Notes: generated by a model not told the origin, from the letters alone. Positions 29,930-42,583 are shown, numbered from the stretch's first letter. The stretch: 64,000 bases of DNA from Thioalkalivibrio sp. (GCA_007116035.1 SKJG01000076.1:1-64000); one strand, 5' to 3'. Numbers and translations are program-made.

Positions 29930-30633
29930 TCCGCCCGGGACCCTGGGTCTTCTGCTGGCGTCGCCATCGCCTGGCGGCACGCCTGCCCCAGAACCCGCTC
30001 CGCGACTACCTCCGCCACGAGATGCCCGACCTAAACGGGGACTGCAGCAGCACTCCGTTCCTCGCCGTAGATTTGGAGACCACCGGCCTGAATCCCAGAG
30101 AGGACCAGATCCTGAGTATCGGCTGGGTCGCGATGGACGGCCTGGCCGTCCGCCTGGCCACGGCCGAACAGCGTTGGGTCCGGCCCACGCGGGACATTCC
30201 GGAGGCCAGCGCAGTGGTTCACCAGATCACCGACGACCAGGCCGCGCGTGGCGGCAGCTTGGGCGAAGCCCTGGCCCATCTGCTCAGCGCACTGGCGGGC
30301 CGCGTGATGCTTGCCCACCACGCCGCCGTGGAGACCGGTTTCCTCGACCGGGCCTGTCTCGCGGAATATGGTCATCCCTGCATGATTCCTACCGTCGATA
30401 CCCTGAAGCTGGCCCAGGACGAACTCGCACGTCGGCAGGAGACAGCGCGCTCGGGCGGACTGCGGTTGAACGCTCTGCGGCAGCAGTACAACCTGCCCCG
30501 CTACCGTGGTCACGACGCGCTGCTCGACGCACTGGCCGCGGCAGAGTTGTTCGCCGCACAGATCACCCATCGGGCCGAGGGGCGTCCGCTGCCCCTGCAC
30601 CGCGTGCTGCACCGGCCCGGCCCCCTATGGTGA
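29926..30633 (+). CDS. 3'-5' exonuclease (DnaQ/DEDD family)
   Basis: FLAVDLETTGLNPREDQILSIGWV; HHAAVETGFLD; YRGHDALLDALAAAELF; 4-bp overlap with preceding gene. Confidence 0.9.
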   Translation: MIRPGPWVFCWRRHRLAARLPQNPLRDYLRHEMPDLNGDCSSTPFLAVDLETTGLNPREDQILSIGWVAMDGLAVRLATAEQRWVRPTRDIPEASAVVHQITDDQAARGGSLGEALAHLLSALAGRVMLAHHAAVETGFLDRACLAEYGHPCMIPTVDTLKLAQDELARRQETARSGGLRLNALRQQYNLPRYRGHDALLDALAAAELFAAQITHRAEGRPLPLHRVLHRPGPLW

Positions 30634-30798
30634 CACGGGGTGGGGAATGCGCAGGCAGATTGCAAGGCACATGCTATTCTCGATGATTGCACAGCGGCGT
30701 CAGAGGGAGCCACTGGTACATCCCAGAGCATGCAGAAACCGGGGGCCGCGCCGACGGTCCCTCGAACAACCAAGACCTGGACCATTTGGAGGCAAGAG

Positions 30799-32757
<1,959 letters not shown>

Positions 32758-32773
32758 GCCCTTACCCACGGTC

Positions 32774-32797
32774 CCGCCCCGGTCTCGACCGGGGCGG
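32774..32797 (+). terminator. GC-rich hairpin after acs, terminator-like but no U-tract
   Basis: ccgccccggtc-tc-gaccggggcgg. Confidence 0.4.
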
Positions 32798-32867
32798 TGC
32801 CCGCGCGCGGCAACACTGACGTCCACCGACCCGTCCTTGTTTCGAACAACACGCAGCAGGAAGCCTC

Positions 32868-33518
32868 ATGTCGACCCGACAAACATCCTACCCGTTGTTC
32901 CTGATCGCGCTGGCACTCGCGTATACCCCGATTCATGCCGGACCTCCCGAGGTCGGCATCACCGCCACGATGGACCGCGTGGAAGTCCTGCATGGGGGAG
33001 AACCCGTGATCATTCAGCGCGATCAGGATACGTTCAACATCGTCACACCCGACTTCAGCATGACCTCGCGGCCGTGCCCGCCCTACTGCATCCAGCCGAT
33101 GTCGGCCGGACCCGGAATCGAAACGCTGGGTGAAATCGAATTGATCGATTACCTGAAGCGGGCGGGCGAGGACGACAGCATCCTGGTGATCGACTCGCGC
33201 ACGGCCCAGGAATACGAGCGGGGTACGATTCCCGGCGCGATCAATCTCCCCTGGGACCGCCTGCATTTCGGTTCCGGCGCGGACCCGGCACAGGTCGAGA
33301 GCTACCTGGAAAATTTCGGGGTGATCTTCGATGGCAGCTTCCATGACTTCAGCCAGGCCAAGACGTTGGTGCTGTTCTGCAACGGCCCATGGTGTGGCCA
33401 GTCACCCACGAACATACGCACCCTGACCAACCTGGGCTACCCCGCGGACCGGCTGAAATGGTACCGGGGAGGCATGCAGCTGTGGCACCTGCTCGGGCTG
33501 ACGGTGATCAAGCCCTGA
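32868..33518 (+). CDS. Secreted rhodanese-like domain protein
   Basis: Signal peptide; LVIDSRTAQEYERGTIPGAINLPW; LVLFCNGPWCGQSPTNIRTL active-site Cys loop. Confidence 0.85.
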   Translation: MSTRQTSYPLFLIALALAYTPIHAGPPEVGITATMDRVEVLHGGEPVIIQRDQDTFNIVTPDFSMTSRPCPPYCIQPMSAGPGIETLGEIELIDYLKRAGEDDSILVIDSRTAQEYERGTIPGAINLPWDRLHFGSGADPAQVESYLENFGVIFDGSFHDFSQAKTLVLFCNGPWCGQSPTNIRTLTNLGYPADRLKWYRGGMQLWHLLGLTVIKP

Positions 33519-33671
33519 CCGGATGGTGCCCGGCCGAGGGTCGTCACCGGGCGCCGAGAGGTCGGACGAACCGCAGCGGAACGACCCGACACAGCGGCGC
33601 ATGCGTCGGCATCAGCCGGTACAATTCGCTCCGCTCCCGGGTACCCTGCGGCGAATAGCCCACGGTTTTCG

Positions 33672-33700
33672 TTGACGCTGGCGGTGCCCGGTCCTAGTAT
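33672..33700 (+). promoter_or_regulatory. Candidate sigma-70 promoter for Anbu gene
   Basis: TTGACG - 17 bp - TAGTAT, 35 bp upstream of the ATG. Confidence 0.5.
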
Positions 33701-33734
33701 TCCGGGTCCGCATTGCCCCGGATGTCCCCCGCCG

Positions 33735-34538
33735 ATGACTTACTGTGTTGCGATCAAGCTCGATGACGGCCTGGTGTTCGCCTCCGACTCGCGAACCAAT
33801 GCCGGGGTGGACCAGGTCAGCACCTACAGCAAGATGCACACCTTCGAAACCGAGGGTGAACGTCTGTTCGTCGTGCTCACGGCGGGCAATCTCGCGACCA
33901 CGCAGGCGGTGGTCAACCGTCTCAAGCGCGAGATGGAGGAAGGCGTCGAGGGCAGTTTCGCCGACGTCGCCCACATGTCCGAGGCGGCCGAGTATCTCGG
34001 CCGGGTGAACCGGGAGGAACAGGAGAAGCATTCGGAGGCATTGTCCAAATCCGGCATCGTCGCGGAAGCCACGCTGATCATCGGCGGCCAGATCCAGGGC
34101 GAGGAGCCGCAGCTCTATCGCGTGTACCCCCAGGGCAATTACATCACGACCAGCATGCACACCCCGTTCCTGCAGATCGGCGAGAGCAAGTATGGCAAAC
34201 CGATTCTCGACCGCATCATCACCCCCTCTACGCAACTGGGCGATGCCGCACGCTGTGCCCTGGTGTCCATCGACTCCACCATCCGCTCGAACCTCACCGT
34301 CGGTCCTCCGCTCGAAGTCTTCGTCTACGAAGGAGGCTCGTATGCCTTCGAGCACTACCTGTGCCTCGAGGCCGACAACGACTATCTGCACGCCCTGACC
34401 CACGCCTGGGACGATAACATCAAGAAGGCCTTCATCGATCTGCCGCGCTTCGACTGGGAGGCGACGAAGGGGAGGAAAAAACGCGGGACCCTGTTCCACG
34501 CCCGCGCATCCAAGCAGACGTCCAAAACGGCCCGCTGA
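33735..34538 (+). CDS. Anbu-type proteasome-family protease (HslV/20S beta-like Ntn hydrolase)
   Basis: MTYCVAIKLDDGLVFASDSRTNAGVDQVSTYSKMHTFETEGERLFVVLTAGNLATTQAV...; after Met removal Thr1 and Asp17 align with proteasome-type catalytic residues, Lys at 32. Confidence 0.92.
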   Translation: MTYCVAIKLDDGLVFASDSRTNAGVDQVSTYSKMHTFETEGERLFVVLTAGNLATTQAVVNRLKREMEEGVEGSFADVAHMSEAAEYLGRVNREEQEKHSEALSKSGIVAEATLIIGGQIQGEEPQLYRVYPQGNYITTSMHTPFLQIGESKYGKPILDRIITPSTQLGDAARCALVSIDSTIRSNLTVGPPLEVFVYEGGSYAFEHYLCLEADNDYLHALTHAWDDNIKKAFIDLPRFDWEATKGRKKRGTLFHARASKQTSKTAR

Positions 34539-34665
34539 GCGATCCGGAAACGTCGATCCGGGTCCCGTCCAAAAGGCTCAGGACGAACGGCGCTTCATTC
34601 CCGCGCGCGGTGCGCTCGTTCAACCATGAACGGCATGGGCTTGTGCAGGCTAGACCAGAGCCGCC

Positions 34666-35571
34666 TCACGCGTCCTGAGCCGACGTCCCCTCGATCCGCT
34701 GCACATCCACCGAGACCATCAGCGTGTGCTTGGCGCCACTGCCGCGGACGACCCCACGGATCGGCGCCACATCACCGTAGTCGCGGCCCCAGGCCAGGGT
34801 GACGTAGCGCTGATCCGGCACGGTGTCGTTGGTGGGGTCGAATTCCAGCCAGCCGCGGATCGGATCATAGAGCGCGAACCAGGCATGCGTTGCGTCCGCA
34901 CCCACGAGCCTTGGCCTACCGGGGGGCGGGAGGGTCTCGAGGTATCCGGACACGTAACGAGCGGGAATGCCCAGCGTGCGGCTGCACGCGATCGCGAGAT
35001 GGGCAAAATCCTGGCAAACGCCGACGCGCCTGGCGACCACATCGCTCAAGGGCGTGCTGACCTCGGTCTGCCCAGGTCGGTAGGCGAACTCGTCGAAGAT
35101 GAAGCGCGACAGTTGCAGGCCCAGCGCCTCGACGCCCTGCTCCGGGTCCACGGTCAGCCCCACGCGCTGCAGCAGGTCCGACAGTTCGGGCAGTAACGGC
35201 GACGCCTGGCTGAAACCGCGCGCCTCCAGCGCGGCAGGCCGGCAATCCCCGCGCAGGTGCTCGCGGACTTCGGCCAGCGACAGCGGGGGATCGAACGGCA
35301 GTTCCGCCTCGACCATGACCCTGCCCACCTCCGACACGGTGGTCACGCTCCATTCCCGGTGTGCTTCCTGGATGCCGAGAATGCTGGCCGGGTTCCCGAA
35401 GGCGTCCTGGTACGCTGCCAGGTAGCTGGCCTGCGGAACGACGTTGATCTGGAAGGCGTGCAGCCTCTGCAACGGCGTCGCTCGCGGCTTGAGCCGCAAC
35501 TCGTTGAGGCTGCCGTGTACCTTGGCAGGGTAACGGTACCGGGTGATATGGGTGATCCGGTACCGCATCAC
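34666..35571 (-). CDS. Transglutaminase-like cysteine protease family protein (small)
   Basis: MMRYRITHITRYRYPAKVHGSLNELRLKPR; triad context GVCQDFAHLAIAC / ATHAWFALY / EFDPTND. Confidence 0.92.
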   Translation of the reverse strand: MMRYRITHITRYRYPAKVHGSLNELRLKPRATPLQRLHAFQINVVPQASYLAAYQDAFGNPASILGIQEAHREWSVTTVSEVGRVMVEAELPFDPPLSLAEVREHLRGDCRPAALEARGFSQASPLLPELSDLLQRVGLTVDPEQGVEALGLQLSRFIFDEFAYRPGQTEVSTPLSDVVARRVGVCQDFAHLAIACSRTLGIPARYVSGYLETLPPPGRPRLVGADATHAWFALYDPIRGWLEFDPTNDTVPDQRYVTLAWGRDYGDVAPIRGVVRGSGAKHTLMVSVDVQRIEGTSAQDA

Positions 35572-38144
35572 ACCGCACGAGCCACGAGGGGCAGCGTGGG
35601 CGCGGGAGCGAGGTAATGCGCGAACATCGCCTGGTAGCAGGCCGCCAGCTCCTGCTGCTGCTGAAGCAGCAGCGCATCGAGGTCCGCACGCAGCCCGTCC
35701 TTCGGCTCGGCCCAGCCTCCGACAACAGCGAGACGGAGCCGGGAACGGGCCTCCTCGAGGTGGCGGGCATGCGCGGGCAGGCGTTCGCCGTGGTCGAGAC
35801 GCGGCAACTGCCCGACATGCTCCACCAGGCGGTCCAGTTGATAGATCAGTGCCCTTGGGTTCTCCGGCTCCAACAACAGCAGGTCCAGCAGCCCGAGCGC
35901 ATTGCGCTGGTTTTCCGGCCGGGAACGGAAGATGGACAGGCTCTCGGCGAAGGCCAGCACCATATCGCCCAACAGCACCGCCTGTCGCGGCTCGGGCGGC
36001 ACCACCAGCGTCGCGCGCAGGAGATTCACCAACATCAGGCCACGTTCCAGTCGCCGTCCGCTATCCATGAAGCGCCAGCCGTGATGGCGCAGCATGCTCT
36101 CGTGGGTCAATCCCGAAAGAGCCAGCAGGTGGACCGTGAGCTCGTCCAGGATACTTTCCGCCGCCAGCGGATCCCGCAAGGCCGCCAGGGGTTGCCCGAC
36201 TTCCCTGAGTCCCGTCAGTACGCGCACGCTCTCCGCCGAGAGCCGGTCGCGCAGGGCGTTGGCGGTATTGTGCAGGGCATTCAGTGCCGAAGACACACTG
36301 CCCGGGACACGGGCATCGGTCAGCAGACGAAGGAGTTCCGACTCCGGTCGATGGAGATTCCTGCCCTTGCCATCGGCCCCGACAAACCCCGGATAGCTGC
36401 CACTGAGGTGTGTCAGCGCCCGCAGCATGTAGCCGGAGACCTCATCGCCCGACCGGGCCTCGAAGCGCGCCACCTGCAGCCGTCGAAGAACCAGTCGCAG
36501 CCAGCGGATCAGGCCTTCGGCGCGTTCGGCGTAACGCCCGGCCCAGAGCAGGTTGTCGGCGACCCGGCGCGGCAGACTCGAAGGCTGGCTGACGCCGGCT
36601 TCCGGTTCCGGGAATGCGTCGGCGCGCGGAGGTGCCGCGCCAACCCGGCGCAACACCCAGGTGTCCTTGCTGACCCCTCCCTCCTGGTTCGAAACCATCC
36701 GGGTCTCGGGGCGGCTGGCGACCCGGGTCAGGCCCCCGGAAAGCACGAGAGGGCCGTCAGGGGACTGGCAGGTAAAGGCCCGCACGGTCCCGTGCCGAGG
36801 CTCAAGAAAACCCGCCTCGTTCAGGCAGGGCATGGTCGAGAGTCCGATGCATTCCTGGCCCACGAACCGTGTCGGCTGCCCCCGGATCTGCGCACAGAGG
36901 CGACGACGTTCCTCCTCCGGCAGCCCGGCCAGGAACATCGGCCTGCCCCCCTCGGTTCGATCGACGCTGCGGACCACGAAGGACTCGCTGTGCGCCATCA
37001 CGTGTTCCAGCGAGTCCGGGTCGCCGCACCACCAGGTCGCGACCGAAGGCATCAACAGGTCCTCACCCAGCGCAAACCGGGCGATTGCGGGCAGAAATGC
37101 CGGCCAGGCCGGGCTTTCCAGCAGCCCGGTACCGAGGGCGTTTGCCACGACGACATTGCCGCGGCGTACGGCCTCGACCAGACCGGCGACACCGAGCCTG
37201 GAATCGGGGTTCAGGCTCAGCGGATCACACCATGCGTCGTCGACCCGGCGCAGGATCACGTCGACCCGCTCCAGCTGACCCAGCGTGCTGAGCCAGATGA
37301 AGCCGTCGCGGAACACGAGATCCTGCCCCTGGACCAAGGCCAGGCCCAGTTGCCGCGCAAACAGCACGTGCTCGAACCAGGCCTCGTTCAATGGCCCCGG
37401 GGAGAGCAGGACGATACGCGGCTCCGGCACCGAGGGCACGAGGTCGCGGAGGCCCTGGTACAAGCCACGGAAGAATGGGCCCAGCCCCTGCACGCCGAGT
37501 TCCGAGAAAGCCGCCGGCCAGGTTCGTGAAAGGATCTCCCGGTTCTGCAGGGCATAGCCCGCACCCGAGGGCGCCTGGGTACGGTCGCCGAGCACCCAGA
37601 AGCGTCCGTCAGGCCCCCGGGCAAGATCGGCGGCGTAGAGAGTCAGGGCCGGGAGATCGGGCCGCAGCGTGCCCCGTACCGGTTGCAGAAAGGCGCTGTG
37701 CGCGGCCAGGAACTCCGGCGGCAGGATGCCCGCCCGCAGCAACTCGCCCGGACCCAGCACATCCTGGATGATCCACTCGAACAGGCCTGCGCGTTGCACC
37801 AGCGCCTTCTCGATCCCGGCCCACTCCTCGGCATCCAGAAGGTGGGGAATCGCGTCCAGCGGCCAGGGGCGCTGGACGCCGACCGGGTCGGAATAGACGT
37901 GGTAGGTTACGCCCAGTTCGTCGACCAGGCGTCGGGTCTCCCTGCCGATGTCGCGCAACACGCTGCCTTCGTGGGCGCCCAGTGCCCTCAACAACGGCAC
38001 CCACTGCGGCCGAGGCGTACCATCCGGCTGCAGCAATTCGTCGGCGTCTCCGGACACGGGAGCATAGGCTCCGAGCGCCGTGACCAGGGGATCCCCCTGA
38101 CGTCCCGCGGTCTGTCCCTGGGCCTGCCCCTGCGGCAGGCTCAT
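35568..38144 (-). CDS. Fusion of circularly permuted type-2 ATP-grasp and alpha-E (DUF403) domains
   Basis: MSLPQGQAQG..LGVTYHVYSDPVGVQRPWPLDAIPHLLDAEEWAGIEKALVQRAGLFEWIIQDVLG... ATP-grasp; then SLPRRVADNLLWAGRYAERAEGLIRWLRLVLRR alpha-E start; single ORF. Confidence 0.9.
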   Translation of the reverse strand: MSLPQGQAQGQTAGRQGDPLVTALGAYAPVSGDADELLQPDGTPRPQWVPLLRALGAHEGSVLRDIGRETRRLVDELGVTYHVYSDPVGVQRPWPLDAIPHLLDAEEWAGIEKALVQRAGLFEWIIQDVLGPGELLRAGILPPEFLAAHSAFLQPVRGTLRPDLPALTLYAADLARGPDGRFWVLGDRTQAPSGAGYALQNREILSRTWPAAFSELGVQGLGPFFRGLYQGLRDLVPSVPEPRIVLLSPGPLNEAWFEHVLFARQLGLALVQGQDLVFRDGFIWLSTLGQLERVDVILRRVDDAWCDPLSLNPDSRLGVAGLVEAVRRGNVVVANALGTGLLESPAWPAFLPAIARFALGEDLLMPSVATWWCGDPDSLEHVMAHSESFVVRSVDRTEGGRPMFLAGLPEEERRRLCAQIRGQPTRFVGQECIGLSTMPCLNEAGFLEPRHGTVRAFTCQSPDGPLVLSGGLTRVASRPETRMVSNQEGGVSKDTWVLRRVGAAPPRADAFPEPEAGVSQPSSLPRRVADNLLWAGRYAERAEGLIRWLRLVLRRLQVARFEARSGDEVSGYMLRALTHLSGSYPGFVGADGKGRNLHRPESELLRLLTDARVPGSVSSALNALHNTANALRDRLSAESVRVLTGLREVGQPLAALRDPLAAESILDELTVHLLALSGLTHESMLRHHGWRFMDSGRRLERGLMLVNLLRATLVVPPEPRQAVLLGDMVLAFAESLSIFRSRPENQRNALGLLDLLLLEPENPRALIYQLDRLVEHVGQLPRLDHGERLPAHARHLEEARSRLRLAVVGGWAEPKDGLRADLDALLLQQQQELAACYQAMFAHYLAPAPTLPLVARAV

Positions 38145-38157
38145 CGGAAACGCAGAA

Positions 38158-41100
38158 TCACTGCGAAGGCTCCGGACCCCGGCGCAGATCCAGCGTGTGG
38201 GGATACTCGGGATTCCAGCCCTCGGCCGGTGGCGCCAGCGGCCTGACCCCGCTGCCCTCGGGCAGGAAACGACGCTCGCTGGCGACCGGGCCGGCCACCA
38301 CGGTGCGTGGCTCCAGGGGTCCCGGCGAATGGCCGTAGGGCCAGAACCGCGCCATGCGCCGGGCCTCGGCCTCGAAGGCGTTGACCGGGAAGGTCTCGTA
38401 GTTGCGCCCGCCGGGATGCACCACGTGATAGGTGCAACCGCCGATGGCGCGGCCGTTCCAGGTGTCGACCAGGTCGAACACCAGCGGTGAATGCACGGCG
38501 ATGGTCGGGTGCAGCGCAGCGGCCGGCTGCCAGGCACGGTAACGCACGCCCGCCACCTTCGTGCCCTGGATGCGCGTCGGGCGCAGCGGCACCCGGCGGC
38601 CATTACAGGTCAATACGTAGCGGTCGCCCGACAGGCCGGTCACCCGCACCTGCAGGCGCTCCAGGGACGAATCCACGAAGCGGGAAGTCCCGGACTGCGT
38701 CACCTCCTCTCCCAGCACGTGCCAAGGCTCGATCGCCATCTTCAATTCGATCTCGATCTCGCCGATCTGCACCCGGCCGAAGGTCGGAAAACGGAACTCG
38801 AAGAAAGGAGCCAGCCACTCGAGGTCGAAGGGGTAGCCGTCGCGCTGCAACTCCTCCACCACCTCGCGCAGGTCATTCTCCACGTAGTGAGGCAGCAGGA
38901 AGCGGTCGTGCAGTGCCGTTCCCCAGCGCACCAGCCGGTGCCGGTACGGCTTGCTCCAGAAGCGCGCGACCAAGGTCCGCAGCAGCAGCATCTGCACCAG
39001 GCTCATCCGGGCGTGCGGCGGCATCTCGAAGGCCCGCAGTTCCAGGATGCCGAGCCGGCCCGAGGCGGTATCGGGAGAATACAGCTTGTCGATGCAGAAT
39101 TCGGCGCGGTGCGTGTTACCGGTAATGTCCACCAGCAGGTTGCGGAACAGCCGGTCCACCAGCCAGGGCTCGGCACACTCCCCCTCCGGCATCTGGGACA
39201 GCGCGATCTCGAGTTCGTAGAGGTTCTCGTGCCGGGCCTCGTCGACCCGGGGCGCCTGCGAGGTGGGGCCAATGAAGGTTCCGGAAAAGAGGTACGACAG
39301 GCCCGGGTGATGCTGCCAGAAGGTCAGCAGCGACCCGAGCAGGTCCGGACGCCGCAGCAGGGGGCTGTCGGCAGCGGTGGCGCCGCCCAGCGTCACGTGG
39401 TTGCCGCCACCCGTCCCGGTGTGGCGGCCGTCGAGCATGAATTTCTCGGTACCCAGACGGGTGAGGCGCGCCTCGGCGTAGAGGGTGGTGATGATCTCCT
39501 TCAAGTCCTCCCAGTTCGACGACGGGTGAATATTGACCTCGATCACGCCCGGATCCGGCGTCACCATCAACCGCTGCAGCCGGGAATCCCGCGGCGGCTC
39601 GTAGCCCTCGAGGACGACCGGAAGACCCAGCTCGGCGGCGGTGGTCTCGATACGGTCGACGAGCGCCAGGTAGTCCTCGAGCAGCGGTAGCGGCGGCATG
39701 AAGAGGTGCAGCCGGCCGTTGCGGGCCTCGAAGGCCAGGGCCGTGTGCGGTATCTCGATGACCTCCTCTCGGGTCGAGGGCTGTGGCTTGTCCCGCTGCG
39801 GGACCGGTACCACCCCGGATTCCGGAATGAATACCGGCAACGCTCCAAGCTCGTCGAAGGGATCCCGGGGCTGCGGCTGGACTTCGACTTCGCGCGTCAC
39901 CGACCAGGGCAGGCGATCCAGCGGCAGGCGCAGGCCCATCGGGGAGTCGCCCGGAATCAGCCGCAACCGGCCATCCCGGAACGGCCAGGGTCCGGTCCGC
40001 CAGGTCTCGTACTCGCGGGCCAGCGGCAGCACGAAGCCCGCGGGGTTCTCCAGGCCGTGACTCAGGAAGCGCGCGAGGCGTTGCCGTCCCGCCGGCGCCT
40101 TCAGGTCCGCCTTTTCCGGGTCCAGCCCCAGCGGCAGGTTGTCCTCCGACCATGCGGCATGAAAGGGATCCTCGAAGGCAGGGATCAGATCGTCGCGGGT
40201 CAGGCCCAGCTTGACGACCAGAGCCTCTGCGAACCGCTGGGCCGCATCGAGTGTGTGGCCGTAATCCTGGCTGAAATCGGCCAACCATTGCGAATCGTGC
40301 CAGACCGGCTGGCCATCACGGCGCCAGAAGATGCCCAGCGCCCAGCGCGGCAGCGCTTCGCCCGGATACCACTTGCCCTGCCCGAAATGCAGCAGCCCGC
40401 CGGGCGCGAATCGATCGCGCAGGCGGCGGCTCAACTCACGGGAGAGACGGCGCTTGTCCGGGCCGTCGGCACGGGTGTTCCATTCCGGGCCGTCCATGTC
40501 GTCGATGGATACGAAGGTCGGCTCCCCACCCATCGTCAGTCGGACGTCCATCGCGCGCAGTTCCGCGTCGACGCGCTGACCCAGACCGTCGATGGCGACC
40601 CACTGGTCGTCGCTGTAGGGCCGCGTCACACGCGGATCCTCGTGGATGCGCTGGACCCGGTTGTCGTGCACGAACGAAACCTCGCAGGCCTCGGTATAAC
40701 CGGTTACGGGCGCCGCCGAGATCGGATCGGGCGTGCAGGCCAAAGGGATATGTCCCTCGCCGGCAAACAGGCCGGAGGTCGGATCCAGGCCGACCCAGCC
40801 GGCCCCGGGAATGTAGACCTCGGTCCAGGCGTGCAGATCGGTGAAGTCCACTTCCGTCCCGGAGGGACCGTCCAGGGACTTCTCGTCGGCCTTCAGCTGG
40901 ACGAGGTAGCCGGAGACGAAACGCGCCGCCAGCCCCTTGTGGCGCAGGATCTGCGCCAGCAACCAGGCCGAGTCGCGGCAGGAGCCGATCCGCCTCTCCA
41001 GCGTCTCCTCGCAGGACTGGATGCCCGCCTCCATGCGCACGCTGTACGCGATGTCCTGATTCAGGCGCCGGTTCAGTTCGACCAGGAAATCGACGATGCT

Positions 41101-41517
41101 CTCGTGGGATTCGGGCACCTCTTCCAGCCAGGCCCGCAGCAAAGGCCCGGCCTCCGAGACCTCGAGGTAGGGCACCAGCTCCTTGGCGAGGATGCCGTCA
41201 TAGACGAAGGGGTAGTGCTCGGCATAGCTCTCGACGAAGAAGTCGAAGGGATTGATGACCGTCAGCTCGGCAATCAGGTCGACATTGACCTCGATGAAGC
41301 GGACCGCCTCGGGGAAAGTCACCCGGGCCAGCCAGTTACCGAACGGATCCTGCTGCCAGTGGATGAAGAACGGCTCGGGCGCGATGTTCAGCGAATACCC
41401 CAGGACCGGCGTCCGGCTGTGGGCGGCCGGGCGCAGCCGGATCACGTGCGGCGACACGCGTACCAGGCGGTCGAACTCGTAGCGGGTGTGATGCGTCAGT
41501 CCTACGCGTATCGCCAT
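38158..41517 (-). CDS. Large transglutaminase-domain protein with DUF2126
   Basis: MAIRVGLTHHTRYEFDRLVRVSPHVIRLRPAAHSRTPVLGYSLNI; triad context GSCRDSAWLLAQIL / LHAWTEVY / GLDPTSGLFAGEGHIPLA; long DUF2126 C-terminus. Confidence 0.93.
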   Translation of the reverse strand: MAIRVGLTHHTRYEFDRLVRVSPHVIRLRPAAHSRTPVLGYSLNIAPEPFFIHWQQDPFGNWLARVTFPEAVRFIEVNVDLIAELTVINPFDFFVESYAEHYPFVYDGILAKELVPYLEVSEAGPLLRAWLEEVPESHESIVDFLVELNRRLNQDIAYSVRMEAGIQSCEETLERRIGSCRDSAWLLAQILRHKGLAARFVSGYLVQLKADEKSLDGPSGTEVDFTDLHAWTEVYIPGAGWVGLDPTSGLFAGEGHIPLACTPDPISAAPVTGYTEACEVSFVHDNRVQRIHEDPRVTRPYSDDQWVAIDGLGQRVDAELRAMDVRLTMGGEPTFVSIDDMDGPEWNTRADGPDKRRLSRELSRRLRDRFAPGGLLHFGQGKWYPGEALPRWALGIFWRRDGQPVWHDSQWLADFSQDYGHTLDAAQRFAEALVVKLGLTRDDLIPAFEDPFHAAWSEDNLPLGLDPEKADLKAPAGRQRLARFLSHGLENPAGFVLPLAREYETWRTGPWPFRDGRLRLIPGDSPMGLRLPLDRLPWSVTREVEVQPQPRDPFDELGALPVFIPESGVVPVPQRDKPQPSTREEVIEIPHTALAFEARNGRLHLFMPPLPLLEDYLALVDRIETTAAELGLPVVLEGYEPPRDSRLQRLMVTPDPGVIEVNIHPSSNWEDLKEIITTLYAEARLTRLGTEKFMLDGRHTGTGGGNHVTLGGATAADSPLLRRPDLLGSLLTFWQHHPGLSYLFSGTFIGPTSQAPRVDEARHENLYELEIALSQMPEGECAEPWLVDRLFRNLLVDITGNTHRAEFCIDKLYSPDTASGRLGILELRAFEMPPHARMSLVQMLLLRTLVARFWSKPYRHRLVRWGTALHDRFLLPHYVENDLREVVEELQRDGYPFDLEWLAPFFEFRFPTFGRVQIGEIEIELKMAIEPWHVLGEEVTQSGTSRFVDSSLERLQVRVTGLSGDRYVLTCNGRRVPLRPTRIQGTKVAGVRYRAWQPAAALHPTIAVHSPLVFDLVDTWNGRAIGGCTYHVVHPGGRNYETFPVNAFEAEARRMARFWPYGHSPGPLEPRTVVAGPVASERRFLPEGSGVRPLAPPAEGWNPEYPHTLDLRRGPEPSQ

Positions 41518-41640
41518 GCCCTGCTCTCCCGTTCATCGTCTTTACCGGCGCGGAAGCCCGCTGCCGGAGTACTGTCCATCGCCATCCGATCGGTCGCCGC
41601 GTCCGAACCGGACGTCGTGCCAATGCCGCGCACCCTGCAA

Positions 41641-42582
41641 TCAGGCGGCCTTTTCCAGGCTGAACCAGGTGTCGACGATTGCGTCATGGATCTCGGCAAT
41701 GTCCTGCTGCAGGCTGTCGAGGAAGTCGTGCAGCCGATCCTCGGAGATCAGCTGATCCACGTCGGCCCCCAATGCATGACGCCGCGCCTGCATGACCAGG
41801 CGCAGTGGCACCTCGTTGCGCGGCAGACGCTCCAGGGCCTCCTGCACATAGCGCAGGGCATGGGCGACCGCGCGCGGGAACGGGATGTCCTGAAGCAGGA
41901 AGCGCACGACGTCTGCGCCATTGATCCGCCGCTTCACGTGCTGGCGGTACATCTGGAACCCGCTCTGGGAACGCAGGATGCTGGTCCAGAGCAGTCCGTC
42001 GTAGGGACTCGGGTCGTCGCTGGCTTTTTTCAGGAAACGAATGGCACCGACGTCGATCTGGCGGGAGGTCATGTCGGCCCGTTCCAGGTTGCGACCGAGG
42101 CGGATGAAGTCATACGCGGGGTCGTGGCTCATGCACCCGGCCAGCAGGCCGGTCAGCGTCTGGCAGCGCTGCACGATCTCGCTGAGAAACTGGTAGCGGC
42201 CCCGCTTGCCGATGCCCGCGTCCATGTTGTCGCGCGCGAAGAGATAGAGTTCGTTGACGATCTCCCAAGCCTCCGATGGCACCAGGTCGCGGGTCGTGCG
42301 CACGTTCTCGCGCGCGGACTTCAGCGAACTGAAGACCGAGCTTGGATTGTAGTGATCCGCGAGCAGGAACTTCACGCAGTTGCGCTCGTCGTCGCGCTGA
42401 TAGTGCTCATCGAAGATGTCGTCCGTGCCGGTCACCGCCACCAGCCCCTTCCACGACAGCTTCACCGTCTTGGGCATGTCCAGAGACACGAGATTGAACG
42501 ACATGACCATGCGCGCGGTGTTCTCGGCACGTTCGATGTACCGCGCCAGCCAGTAGAGCCTTTCCGCTACTCTCGAAAGCAT
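41641..42582 (-). CDS. Alpha-E (DUF403) domain protein
   Basis: MLSRVAERLYWLARYIERAENTARMVMSFNLVSLDMPK... Confidence 0.92.
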   Translation of the reverse strand: MLSRVAERLYWLARYIERAENTARMVMSFNLVSLDMPKTVKLSWKGLVAVTGTDDIFDEHYQRDDERNCVKFLLADHYNPSSVFSSLKSARENVRTTRDLVPSEAWEIVNELYLFARDNMDAGIGKRGRYQFLSEIVQRCQTLTGLLAGCMSHDPAYDFIRLGRNLERADMTSRQIDVGAIRFLKKASDDPSPYDGLLWTSILRSQSGFQMYRQHVKRRINGADVVRFLLQDIPFPRAVAHALRYVQEALERLPRNEVPLRLVMQARRHALGADVDQLISEDRLHDFLDSLQQDIAEIHDAIVDTWFSLEKAA

Positions 42583-42583
42583 C

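Noticed and set aside
30634-30798. Possible sigma-54 promoter upstream of acs
   Set aside because: GGCAC and TTGCA words are present, but no pair has the required GG-N10-GC spacing.
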